A stretch of DNA of 64,000 bases from Ypsolopha sequella (lineage: Eukaryota; Arthropoda; Insecta; Lepidoptera; Ypsolophidae), in contig OW204004.1 in the NCBI GenBank assembly GCA_934047225.1, forward strand, positions 5,832,401 through 5,896,400, given 5' to 3'. The first letter of the stretch is position 1. Every line of letters starts with the position of its first letter. Made by a program: the position numbers and the translations under genes. The notes below the pieces were generated by a model, which saw nothing but the letters and a program-made list of their open reading frames with translations, was not told the DNA's origin and did not search any database. This document shows positions 54,340-64,000 of this stretch, in pieces.

Positions 54340-54820
54340 TAGGGTTTGCAATTCGAATATTCGAATATTCATTTTATTCGAATATCCGCTCCAATTTCAA
54401 ATTCGAATAATTCATTTAAATTATTCGAATAGTTGAATAATAATAAAGTTTTTGTTTTTGGTCTTATTCTTACTCTGCCCCTGAGTCCCACCCCACCTTG
54501 TGTTCATTTACTCGTTCAGCCTCGTTCGTTCGTTCACTCAGTCAGTCACGCGGCCAGCGACAGCGCGCACGCATCTGTGTTGTGTTAACTTGTGTTAACA
54601 CAAACAAGAAAAATAATTAAAATACTTGATTTTATTTGAATAAAATTATGCAGCAATCAAACCAAACCACAGTCTAGCTGCTTTTGTTTGTTTTGAATTG
54701 ATATTGTATTGTTTTCAATCAATGTTTAAAAATATTCGAATATCCGAATATTCGAATATTTGGCTCTAGAAGTATTCATTTTATTCGAATAGTAAAATTA
54801 AACGAATAGTGCAAACCCTA
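54340..54820. mobile_element. hAT-type non-autonomous element with perfect 8-bp TSD
   Basis: Ends TAGGGTTTGCA and inverse TGCAAACCCTA, flanked by an exact 8-bp duplication CTTAAGAC (54332-54339, 54821-54828), the hallmark length for hAT. Subterminal regions hold repeated palindromes ATTCGAATATTCGAATA and TATTCGAATAAAATGAAT that could serve as transposase-binding sites. The 481-bp interior has a GC-richer CGTTCGTTCGTTCACTC region and no transposase frame. The perfect TSD points to relatively recent insertion. Confidence 0.85.
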
Positions 54821-55450
54821 CTTAAGACTATTATTGTCCTATGAAAAAATTCGTTCTCTGGTAAATTCATAACTAAAGCATTTCGAACATGGTAACATAA
54901 ACAGAGTGTTTAAGTTAAGATTAATAAGCTTCAAACTACTTTTAGTGAAAAAAAAATTGAGAATACGAGAAAAGAAAACAATCGTCTCATACATTTTGAT
55001 CGGGTAACTATGTATCTTCTAAGGAACATAGTGGAGTCAACGAGGAAATTTGTTGTATGGAGACTTCCGAGAAATTCCTCCGCCAATGAAATTAGGCATA
55101 TGATGAAGTTAGGTAATACATATTACATATGTATAATAAGCCAACAAATTTTGTTACGAGAAGTTAGGTATTTTTACCTAAACATAAAAATAGCTTTTTA
55201 CTTTCTGTGAATATTTCCTCAGGCTTATTTACTTTCTGTATACGTACGTATGTACCAGTTAGAATAAGTATGTAAAGGAATCCAACATTTTTTCGATTTC
55301 AGGGATGCCCCAAATTTAACTTTTAACATTTTGCGCTATGACTTCTACTGAAATATTGCTCTGCCAATTTTTATTCTTCAAGATGTTTTTTTATCCTTAA
55401 ATACATAGCTTTGTTTAGTTATCCAAAAGATTTTCTTTTTTGAACATATT

Positions 55451-56430
55451 TTTTTGATTTTTGCTTAACTACGTAATGTGAAAAATAACTCCGTCCATTT
55501 TTATATTTTTATTAGTCATATGATTTTATATTAAAACAGATTTATCAATTATCCAACATATTTTCGAACGTTCGCATATTTTTTAGGATCTGTTTACCGA
55601 TTTATGCTAGAGCGTAAGGGTTGACTATCACTCGACCGCTTGGAGCTGCCCGATAAGCTATGGAACCCTAAAAAGGAAATACCCTATTAATAAACAGTTT
55701 GCTTTATGACGTCAGAGAATCAATTAAAACAACTAATACGAAACAAAAATTCAAAAAGTATTTTATAGAAAACCCATCAACTTCAGTATAAATAAAGTAT
55801 ATAATATATGTGTGTATGTATACATGTATAACATATGTATCTTCTTCATATATTCTTATTTGAAAACTCTTTACGTTAACAATATTATTACTCCCAATCT
55901 TATTCCCCTAAATAATAACATAATAAATCCGTTTTAACTTACTTGTCCACTTCCTAAGTTAAGATCGAGGTATGTACGGACTAAAATAGTTCTTATGTCT
56001 TTGTAATTAACTTATGCTCTTGTGTGAAAGGCAATTGATAAGTTTGTAACGGCTATTTAATTTTGTATTTTTTGTTATCTCCATGGTTGAAAAGAGCAAC
56101 TATGGACGTTCGCTCATATTGTTGTACTTATAGATACCTAACTAGTTACGTTTGTGTGTATTCCATTATTTTACGATTTTGTAGCAAAGCATTTCGATAT
56201 CTTAAGGCATTATCATTATTTATTTAGACTACCTGTATATCTAATTTTCTATATTCTTGCACAAGACAGGAATGATGGTGTAAGTAAAATCCCTTACGGG
56301 TTTCTGATACACCTTATTTTTATTATAAAATATGTATTTCTTTTAAGTTATTAATTTATTTAAATAAATAAATGTATTCTGTGCCTAGACCGTCATTTGG
56401 AAATTTGAACTAAGTTTTATGCTGTAAGTA
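55451..56430. other. No gene recognised
   Basis: AT-rich interior of the inverted pair. A 66-codon plus frame (56154-56354) has no similarity. Confidence 0.3.
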
Positions 56431-57012
56431 ACTGTCCAGTGCGAGGCAGACTCGCGTACATAGTAATACTTTATATTCTCTGACCTAGGGTTCCGTATTG
56501 TGGATGATAAATTTAATTTTCTCATTTTTTTTCGTGAATTTCTCAACCGCTTTATTTTTCCTGTAATCTTTACGTAAACACATATTACTTTAATTTATTT
56601 CATATTTGTCGGTCAACCAGTTTCGGAGATAAGGGGGGGGGACATACATATTTTTGTGGTTTTTTAAAGATTTCTCGAAACCAGTCCCAGTAAATATAGT
56701 GAAAGTATATATTTTTACAATAGGCTTTTTTAATATTTACAATTTGATACCCATATTGTGTTTTTAGAATAATATATTTGTTTTTTTTTCACTTTTGAAT
56801 TGGATTTTTTTTTAATAATTTCTAATTTTTCATATTTTTTTACACCGTGATATGTGGACAAATTAATACTATTTTTGTGCCAAACTTCATGTCTTTATCT
56901 TTAACGGTGCTAAAGTTACGAGGCTGTCACATAAGGACGGACGGACGGACGGACAATGGACTCTAACCATAAAGGTTCCTTTTGTACCATTTAGGTACTA
57001 CGGAACACTTAA
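56431..57012 (+). repeat. CAGTGCGAGGCAGACTCGCG...TACGGAACACT repeat copy
   Basis: The start CCAGTGCGAGGCAGACTCGC and CTAGGGTTCCGTATTGTGGA and the end GGACGGACGGACGGACAATG, GGTTCC, TTTAGGTACTACGGAACACT match the subfamily at 41578 and 48278 in the other orientation. The interior has AATTTGATACCCATATTGTG. Confidence 0.65.
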
Positions 57013-57224
57013 AAGTATTTAAATTTACAAATGGTTTTCTAACCGTTTCTCCAGATATGTCATTGCGACATAAGGCAATTTTTTAAAATTAATCTTTGGT
57101 GTGCAGCATTTTGATTAGTCGAAGTTTTGAATTGCTTGATATATCGTTGGCACAGATTAGACATTTTAAGTTGGAATCGAAATTGAGCGGCGGTATGTAG
57201 TTCTCAAACTGATCCCAAGACCCC

Positions 57225-57460
57225 GCTTGTAGGGCTAGGAATACATCATCTCTTCATAAACGCACATCTCACACACATACACACACTCTCTCATACACTA
57301 AACATTATAGAATTAATCTGTATTATCTTTATTTAATTTTAGTTTTTATGTATCTTTAAAACCACTGGCGGAAGAGCGTGGTAACCCTGTTACAGGTTTG
57401 TATAAACTTACTAGGGTTATCACAGCCCTTTATGTAAAGACATAATGTTCTATAAATAAA
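57225..57460 (+). mobile_element. LINE 3' end (TAGGGTTATCACAG type)
   Basis: A CACACACATACACACACTCT-rich UTR is followed by GTGGTAACCCTGTTACAGG and AACTTACTAGGGTTATCAC (a hairpin pair) and an end TTCTATAAATAAAATATTAT. The CA-rich UTR resembles 40578-40640. No ORF remains. Confidence 0.45.
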
Positions 57461-57512
57461 ATATTATTACTCCATTTTCATTATTTCATACTGTAGACTT
57501 GGTAAGTGGTCG

Positions 57513-57710
57513 ATGTCAAGGTTTGAGGGCGCTTTTTGTGCAATTCGTAATCTTTCTTCTTTTTCTTGTTCCTTACAACATTACTATGGGAGGTCAAGAT
57601 TTTATTTTGCGAAATTGGCAAAACGTGTTGTTGTTTCGTTTTCTGATCGCTTGTTAGGCCTCCAGTATGAAGTTACCTACTCTTTAAAACTATATTTTAA
57701 GAACACTTAA
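57513..57710 (+). pseudogene. Unidentified repeat-encoded fragment, copy 2
   Basis: A 65-codon frame encodes SRFEGAFCAIRNLSSFSCSL and ends DRLLGLQYEVTYSL. Directly upstream, ACTTGGTAAGTGGTCGATGT aligns with ACTCGGTAAGTGCTCAATAT before 22945. Frame conservation between two distant copies hints at a former coding element of unknown family. Confidence 0.35.
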
Positions 57711-58414
57711 AATGTCGTCGCATATTTAATAATAAAAGTTATTATTGTCATACTTTACCTCTCAATATAAGAACATTATGTACCAAATAACGCAAATAAA
57801 CTATATTCTATTCAATTCTATTCTATGTTCGCTGCCGGTGGATCTGACGCTGTGGCGTTCATTAATAATATCTTCTTTCTTTTAAGGGCCTTAGTATCGC
57901 CAAATGGGTACTTTCTAAAGCCTACTCCTCGTTTATGGCCGAACCAAAAATATTAAAAAAATGTGTCATGAATTATCAACTTTAAGACAACATATGCAAC
58001 ATTTTTCTTTTTCATACCACCAAAACTTCTATATGAAAAGAAATTTCTACCGAATGATGTTTTTTTGGCTTCAATTCCCTACTGCTCCAAAGCGACTGGG
58101 TCGATTTAATTCACTTATGCTTTGAGCAATAGATAAACTTGATAGCTATAAATATAACATAGGATAATTCAATCGAACAATCACGTCCATGTGAAAAGTA
58201 TTATTTTGTCCTATTTCGCCTTCTCAAGGACGCAGCGAGCGTCGTAACAGCCACTACGCATTGTGCGCTAATATAAACGTTATTTCAATGTTGTTTCCGT
58301 CGATATTCGTACCGACAAACATCGAGCTGCTAATTTGGCGACGGTAATCGCCTTAAATGCCTTGATCATTGCGTTCCCCGTCATTTTTTATACACAAATG
58401 TTCCTTGCATAAGT

Positions 58415-58578
58415 AGACAACTGGTCCGTTTCGTTGAGCGAGACACAACACAAACAAAATGCCGCCGCTCACCGCTGCGCCTCGCCGCCCGCATCGCTAC
58501 CCGCCGCCGCACCACTGCGCGAGCGCCCCTCACCCCTCTTCACACCCGCGACTGGGTGACGGCAATGCTTGTACTTAG
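58415..58578 (+). promoter_or_regulatory. GC-rich island with a 39-codon ORF; possible promoter or first exon
   Basis: The segment is strongly CG-rich (GCCGCCGCTCACCGCTGCGC, CTCGCCGCCCGCATCG) within AT-rich DNA. An ATG in fair context (AACAAAATGC, 58459) opens a proline- and histidine-rich 39-codon frame to 58578. A GTGACG at 58556 could be a weak donor. Either strand could be transcribed. It may be a CpG-type promoter with first exon of an unseen gene, or a GC-rich repeat; no second copy was noticed here. Confidence 0.3.
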
Positions 58579-59199
58579 GAATTATTGAGATTGTAAATAC
58601 TACGGTATTAGGCCGAATTTCCATTGGCTTATTGGAAAATCTACTAAAATACAGCGACTCATTACTAATAAACGTATTGAATTAAGCTGAGCAATTATTC
58701 ACATGACCTAATTACGTAGAAATAAAAAAAAAATATATTTAAAAGGATTTTTTTTTGGATAACTTTACAAAGCTATTTATTTAAGGAAATAAAACCACAT
58801 TAAGAAATAAAAATTGGCAGAGCAATTTTTCAGTAGAAGTGATAGCACAAAATGTTAAAAGTTAAATTTGGAGTATCCTTCAAATCGAAAAAATATTGGA
58901 TGCCTATACTTACCTATTCTTACTAATACATACGGTACGTACATAGAAACTATTTCGACTGAGAAGTTTTTCACAGAGAGTAATAAGCGATTCTCATGTT
59001 TAGGTAAAAATACCTAACTTCTCTTATCAAAATATTTTGGTTTATTTGACATCTGTAATCTGTACCACCTTACTTTATCACACTACCTACTCTCACTGGC
59101 AGAGGAATTTCTCGGGTTACATAAGCCCCCTTAATCGGTCTAACAGCTGATTCTTTTTTTGCGATTCGAGGGTTGGCTCTATATGAAGTATATGACGAG

Positions 59200-59546
59200 T
59201 TATTATTACATACGGCTTGAACACTCACGTGTGATTGTTGTTGACTATATGCCAACCGTTTCACCGATACAATTTCGGCATTATCAAGGCGAGTGTCGTT
59301 CTTAGGACGACGACGCGGCGTTCACCGTCGTTGTCAAACGGGCACATGCCCGTTCACCGCCCGTTGCCCGTTTGACAACGACGGTGAACGCCGCGTCGTC
59401 GTCCTAAGAACGACACTCGCCTTGATAATGCCGAAATTGTATCGGTGAAACGGTTGGCATATAGTCAACAACAATCACACGTGAGTGTTCAAGCCGTATG
59501 TAATAATAATTTAGTATGTCGGCTCACGCGAGTTTTAATAATATTA
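59200..59546. mobile_element. Foldback element with perfect 144-bp arms and 11-bp TSD
   Basis: The left arm 59200-59343 and right arm 59366-59509 are identical inverted repeats by eye; only 22 bases (ACATGCCCGTTCACCGCCCGTT) separate them. A 37-bp AT-rich tail follows the right arm. TATATGACGAG flanks both sides (59189-59199, 59547-59557). The outer half of the arm is AT-rich (TTATTATTACATACGGCTTG), the inner half CpG-rich (GACGACGACGCGGCGTTCAC). It interrupts a CAGAGTGTT element, which shows the empty-site context. No ORF. The long TSD resembles Mutator-like or foldback elements. Confidence 0.85.
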
Positions 59547-59604
59547 TATATGACGAGTACTCACCAGGTTTCGGCTTCCGCAACTTCATCTTAACACTCA
59601 GTAT

Positions 59605-60497
59605 AACACAATAATTTGCTGAAAAAGTAAGAAAAAGACGTGACAACAATTATTTTTCCCTAATTTACAATACTAAAATTACCCATTTGCGCGAGGTAGC
59701 AAGTTTTTTTAATATTTATGACGATGAGACTTATTAAACTGCAGCACAGAAGAAAAACTGCAGCATAAAACATAATAATTTAATTGAAAGCGAAAATTGG
59801 TGAAATAAAATTCACCGAAACAAGACACCCTTCACATTTAAGAATCCATTTTTGGCATTTACAAATATTTGTTTTCGTATCTGAACCAAACAAGGGCGTG
59901 AAATATATTTGATTTAATATTTGCTTTAATGTTAGCAAGCTAATAAAACCCAATTATGTATGTAAATTTAATATTTTGCTTGAGGTGTTACATGTTCGTT
60001 TAATTATTTGTAAGATTTTAAAATTCATATTATTCGTTCTTTGAGTTAATATATTAGATCGTGAAAATAGAGTATAAATCGTTTCAAGCTCTTGTATCCG
60101 TTTACTAAGGGCACCTTATTTCCTTTTTCTCTCTGAACAATACGTCTATGCTTTTCTTCCTTTCTTTTCTCTTTCCCTTTCTCTTGCCAGGATGTCTAGT
60201 CTGTCTGTTTCGTCACAGTATAAGAAAAGTATACTGTGGTTTCGTCGAATTTCCGGAATGTCCCGTTCCCTTAAAGTCCAGGTCACGAAGTTTATTTGAT
60301 AAAAGATTATTTGTAATTTTTTGTATTGAGGTAGCTAAATGTACAACATCAAAAGCGGTTTTATAAGTATCCACATTGTTTGACAGATGTTATAGATGTT
60401 ATTAGATGTAAATGTTATAGATGTACATTAATTATTACACTATAACACCGCAATTCTGCGTTGTAATTGGTCAGATTTATTATAACACAGCTAGAGA
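59605..60497. other. No gene recognised
   Basis: AT-rich. A plus frame 60148-60366 (72 codons) lacks similarity. The paired ATTGGTCAG and GAACCAATC near 60460-60505 are CCAAT-like but belong partly to the hairpin that follows. Confidence 0.3.
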
Positions 60498-60583
60498 ACC
60501 AATCACAAGCGACGACGAGTAAAAGAGGGCTGGCTTAAGAAATTAAGCCACGCCCTCTTTTCTCGTTCTCGCTTCTGATTGGC
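60498..60583. mobile_element. 86-bp hairpin MITE with CCAATCA arms
   Basis: ACCAATCACAAGCGACGACG + AGTAAAAGAGGGCTGGCTTAA pairs with the inverse of GCCAATCAGAAGCGAGAACG + AGAAAAGAGGGCGTGGCTTAA around a 4-base loop. About 41-bp arms with five or six mismatches. Confidence 0.65.
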
Positions 60584-60717
60584 ATAGCCGCTAGCGGCAA
60601 TACCTTCAGACGCACATGGACTTTATGAACGAGTGCACATTTCTCATTTTTCTTGAAATTGTTAGTTGAAAATATTATAAATAACGTCACGCGAAGGTTT
60701 GATTGTTTTGATGGTCG

Positions 60718-60868
60718 TAGATAAAGTATTGTGTGCAACTGAACATATTTAGACATTGGGACACTCGTGGAATCTATTACGAAACTCACTTCACTTCGTC
60801 CGTTTCGTAAGCAAGCACTCGTGTCCCAATGTCTCACATAATGTTACAGTTGCACAAAATACTAGATA
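60718..60868. mobile_element. 151-bp foldback with GACATTGGGACACTCGTG arms
   Basis: The outer arms TATTGTGTGCAACTG/CAGTTGCACAAAATA and inner arms AGACATTGGGACACTCGTG and inverse enclose CGAAACTCACTTCACTTCGT + CCGTTTCG. Non-coding. Confidence 0.65.
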
Positions 60869-61176
60869 TTGAAAAATAATTATTCATACTCATATTAACT
60901 TGTGCCTTTTGTTTTGATTTCTTTATATTAATTTGCATTAGGTCGTTTGTTTTATTGTCCCTTCTCATCGCATGTTCCTGTCAAATTTGATTTATCTGTA
61001 ACTATTTATAAATACTATACTCAACATTGTATATCATTAAATTTTCCTTTACCATCATTGGCTTCCCTAATAAAGCCTCATTGATCGAAATTAAAGTTCA
61101 TTGGCTCAGTTTATGAAATAAGTCATAAATTCACATTGACAGTGTTAAGTACACCGACTTTATTGAAATTTACTGC
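60869..61176. other. No gene recognised
   Basis: AT-rich with no repeat identified. Confidence 0.3.
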
Positions 61177-61491
61177 TTGCCGAAATTTTTATTGGTCTGC
61201 GTGCGGTCGACAGGATCTATTTGGTCGCCTATGTGGTTGACTCTATTTAGCAGGTTGAAAGCCAAATTTCCGACAAACGAAAGATTTGATGAAGGAGTTG
61301 AAAAAAAGAAGTCCATTTATTGGAGGGCTGTGTCTGGTTTCATTAATATTAATATAAAAGGGGGTTGCTTCTGGTTTTCTACACATGTGACGTATTGTGA
61401 TAGTTCTCAAAAGACAAAAGACGAATATAAAAGACTAAAAGTGCTGCTCATAAGAAAACCAGTAAAATTAAGTTTGTCTAGTAATAAGTAA
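61177..61491 (+). other. Unassigned 104-codon ORF (TTG start)
   Basis: The frame encodes RLKAKFPTNERFDEGVEKKK, SIYWRAVSGFININIKGG and a basic C-terminus, ending at TAA. It is longer than most chance frames here and its amino-acid use is not purely AT-driven, but there is no ATG near the start, no recognised domain and no splice context. It lies just before a LINE trace and may be repeat-derived. Confidence 0.25.
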
Positions 61492-61514
61492 TTTCAAAGG
61501 AAGTACACAGAATA

Positions 61515-61620
61515 TAAGAGCTTGTATGACTAGATTGATGGATGTGAAAGAGGTGTGTTAATATCGTAGCAAATGGAAATCTGTAGTCTGTGCCTACCGC
61601 TTTGGGAGACAGATATTTTT
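61515..61620 (+). pseudogene. LINE 3' trace (NRRAC...WKSV type)
   Basis: The plus strand encodes SLYDxTRLMDVKEVC-like residues, then RSKWKSVVCAYRFGRQ, the same C-terminal block as 50912-51178, with an internal stop after KEVC. About 100 bp remain. Confidence 0.55.
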
Positions 61621-62049
61621 GTGATTCCAAAGAATTCGAAATGGAGAGGATATATATTTTATTTATTTCTTGGGCTTGGCATTTGTAAAAACAATATTTA
61701 TTTCGTTGTAGGAATCGAACAGATCTAAAATAAGATATACTTTTTCATATATTTTTTTATACTGAGCGAGTCGCTTTAATATTCTTAATATTAATAATCA
61801 TCAACACCGCGATAATTTTCAAAGAATCCCTCAACTTTCCGAGAAACCCTAAAAACTTTGCCGAAAGTTAATTGGTCAATTCAGAGTGAACCCTGCAATC
61901 AGAAATACAAACAGGACCCCTAATTCGGTCAGGTGGTATTGTAATCTTGTCTGATGATAGAGCAAACAAAAGCGCTTCCGAAAAACTTATTTGATTGTTC
62001 TGGTGGAACACCCCTATCGCAATGCTGAATAATGAAGCGTGAGCAATTT
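61621..62049. other. Unique-looking non-coding sequence
   Basis: 61800-62030 has balanced composition and no recognised repeat (AACCCTGCAATCAGAAATAC, ACCCCTAATTCGGTCAGGTG). No ORF. Confidence 0.3.
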
Positions 62050-62372
62050 GCGTGCCAGCATACTCGCTATGGCTACATGGGCATAGGTTACGACAGCTAC
62101 CATTAATTATAATGTAAATGTAAAAATTTATATAATTATATATATATTTAGTTATATTATATATTTATGTATATCTTCCTAGTATTTTTTATAGTAATTT
62201 ATTTATGCTCTTTGTGTTCTACATTGTTATATTGTTATTTCGAATGTTGTGTACGGTTATTATAGATAATTATGAACATTACTTGTTATTTGATTGTCAA
62301 AGTGTTATGTGAATGTTTTGTTTGTAATTTGTTACTATACCATTTAAATAAAATAAAATAAAAATAAAATAA
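62050..62372 (+). mobile_element. LINE 3' UTR with (AAATA)n tail
   Basis: GCTATGGCTACATGGGCATA + GGTTACGACAGCTACCATTA leads into a long T/A-rich UTR. It closes with AAATAAAATAAAATAAAAAT at 62346-62370. The ORF part is not recognisable. Confidence 0.5.
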
Positions 62373-62942
62373 CTCGGCTGTCCTGGTTGCGCTCACCAGA
62401 ATGCATCTTTTTTATATGTTTTTTATATTTTGACGTTTACATTGGTATATACAGTTAGGGTATATATAACCAAGGAAGCATGCTTGAAGTTATTTACAGA
62501 TGGCGTCCCATTTACGCATTCTCAGAAGATTGACATGTTTCGCTAGAAGTAGCTCCCTTTCCAACGTTACCGAGAATAAAACAGAAATTGCTGTCTTGCT
62601 CACTCACTAATCATTGCAACAATTTGTGAAGGAGATGGGTTCTTGATTTTTGCTTTGTCTGCAAACTGACAATTTTGGTTTTGGTCATGTATACACTTAG
62701 TACATACGAATACCTACATTCGTTGGATCGGGCATATAAAGAGAACGGATGAAAGAAGAATGACAAACGAAAAACCATGGACAGGTAAGCCAAACGCACG
62801 AGAAGCGACAGAGGTGTTCCAGGATCGTAGAAGGTGGAGCTTTATGTATCTCTCTGAGAGAAAAGCATTAGTATGTATGTTTCTGTATGTCATTTGTATG
62901 CGAGAGAGTGGATACTTTCTGGGCGAGCGCCCCTCATTCTAG
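62373..62942 (+). other. Possible LINE C-terminal remnant at 62715-62870; otherwise nothing
   Basis: Around 62720 the plus strand encodes IRWIGHIKRTDERRMTNE and further on EVFQDRRRWSFMYL, reminiscent of the WxGHxxRM...DRxxW end of LINE polyproteins. Stops and shifts separate the pieces. Confidence 0.35.
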
Positions 62943-63776
62943 TTCTTATCGACATTAGGCGCGGTAATAGCCAAGCCCAAGCCCATTGTTATTAAAATAA
63001 GTAAAAATCATTTTATTTGTCGGCCATTGGTAAAACTTAGCAAAGTCTAATAGCATTAATTTACCATGGCATTAGACCAAAAAACAGGATTTGAAAGAAC
63101 TTTTGCTGTCTGTTTTTAACTTAAAAATATCTTGGAAATTTGAAACGTGTACTTTGTTATACTAAAGTCTTAAAGACCAATTTTTTTGAAAAGTTTTCCA
63201 AATATGACCCGAAAAACATTCTAAGAGAAAGACAAAGTAAACAAAATCCACGTGATTAGTGCATTTTGTTCTTTATCTCAATAGGATAAGCACCTGACAG
63301 GGTAACTTTGTTTAGCCGACATTAATCCGGGGCAATCACGGCTCACTAATGAGAGACGCACGCGAAACCCTAATTAGGAACCCAAAGTCCGAAGCGAACC
63401 ATTTTAAATCATCATCCGGTGACGTTTGGCCAAACAAGTGGGCGGTCCAGAGACCACACCGGAGTTATTGCCCATTTGCATATTGGTGATAATTCTTTGA
63501 TTGTTTTTAGCGACCCGTCTAAAACAGAAGCCCTCGGAGGAACAAAACACTAAGAATAAATAAAGTTGAAATTTTGTGTCTTTTGTGTCAAGTTGCGTGT
63601 AACCAGCAAGTACATTTTTATGCTCTTTGAAAAATATTTACCCAAATGTATGTTTTTTTTTGTAACTCTTTGATCAACGGCTACAAGAAAAAAGTAAATA
63701 GAGTCAAGAAATTAAAGATTTTCAATCCCATGGGAAATAAAGTGACGCTAATAATTATTATAAATGATTACAAATG
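62943..63776. other. Unique-looking non-coding DNA
   Basis: 63290-63545 is repeat-free by eye, with balanced composition (GAAACCCTAATTAGGAACCC, CCCATTTGCATATTGG). No ORF, RNA or element. Confidence 0.3.
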
Positions 63777-63872
63777 TTGTACATACATACATAGATACTC
63801 ACGCCTATCTCCCAGAGGGGAAGGCAGAGACTACAGATTTCCATCTGCTACGATCCTGACGCAATGTGTTAG
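63777..63872 (-). mobile_element. LINE 3' end (minus), (ATGT)n tail
   Basis: Tail TACATACATACATAGATACT followed by CACGCCTATCTCCCAGAGGG + GAAGGCAGAGACTACAGATT and TCCATCTGCTACGATCCTGA, the inverse of the RSRWKSVVSAYP-coding end. It stops abruptly after ~95 bp (severe 5' truncation). Confidence 0.65.
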
Positions 63873-64000
63873 TTGGAAGAAAATATATACACTCGTAAAT
63901 TTACGGAATCCATTTATTGTGTGCGATACATACTTTTTGAATCGGGCCGAAAATTTAGGGGAGACATAAAGCAAGGAACAATTAAAAGGTGGTAGCTAAA

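Larger units (their letters stand above)
54903..59604. repeat. Two inverted CAGAGTGTT-type copies bracketing ~3.3 kb
   Basis: The left copy starts ACAGAGTGTTTAAG at 54902 and extends to about 55450; the right copy runs from about 58730 to AACACTCAGT at 59602. Corresponding blocks include GAAGTTAGGTATTTTTACCT, GATTTCAGGGATGCCCCAAA-type and TTCTACTGAAATATTGCTCT. Divergence is about 20-25% by eye. The interior holds unrelated repeats and a GC-rich island. It is either one large composite foldback or two independent opposite insertions; no outer target duplication was found. Confidence 0.5.

Overview
This is AT-rich eukaryotic DNA, most probably from a moth or butterfly nuclear genome. The pointers are a spliced insect-style BED zinc-finger gene at the left edge, several LINE 3' ends that share a GGTTGTCTGGAAGAGATCGC-type 3' UTR hairpin remembered from lepidopteran genomes, Helitron-like termini of the GCCGCGGGCAAAAGCTAG type, and a very high load of non-autonomous foldback elements. 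No bacterial gene, operon, rRNA, CRISPR array or intact transposase/reverse transcriptase was seen.

Genes. Positions 1-1700 hold a two-exon plus-strand gene (exons 237-623 and 926-1480) for a 313-residue nuclear protein: an N-terminal BED finger, a basic nuclear-localisation patch with a SUMO-type motif, and a C-terminal BESS-like segment. Positions 2100-2390 hold the first coding exon of a probable mitochondrial membrane protein. An NRF1-type palindrome lies 73 bp before the preferred start, and the exon ends in a clear splice donor. Its remaining exons were not found with confidence, so much of the window may be intron or intergenic DNA. A GC-rich island at about 58.4-58.6 kb is the only other candidate for a promoter or first exon.

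The other ~61 kb is a mosaic of decayed and nested mobile elements separated by AT-rich DNA with no visible gene. Components: (1) 5'-truncated non-LTR retrotransposon ends of at least three families; (2) a ~340-bp SINE-like family with a constant 5' end and a GATG tail (four copies); (3) a tRNA-derived SINE family (four copies); (4) a ~0.25-0.75-kb repeat bounded by ACCGGCCAAGTGNGAGTCGG and TACGGAACCCT (six copies); (5) many TIR/foldback elements, including two 1.03-kb CAGGGTGG elements in opposite orientation, a hAT-type element with a perfect 8-bp target duplication, and an element with perfect 144-bp arms and an 11-bp target duplication; (6) Helitron-like elements split by later insertions. 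Nesting gives relative ages: a LINE inside a foldback, a foldback inside a LINE, and two insertions inside a Helitron-like element.

The most unusual pattern is a set of four short elements (about 19.4, 20.1, 23.2 and 45.5 kb). Each has a small GCGA...TCGC hairpin head followed by a long inverted repeat. In three of them the inverted repeat encloses tRNA-like sequence, and three show 10-13-bp target duplications. They look neither like ordinary MITEs nor like ordinary tRNA SINEs. Everything was read by eye; family names are provisional and element edges are often approximate.
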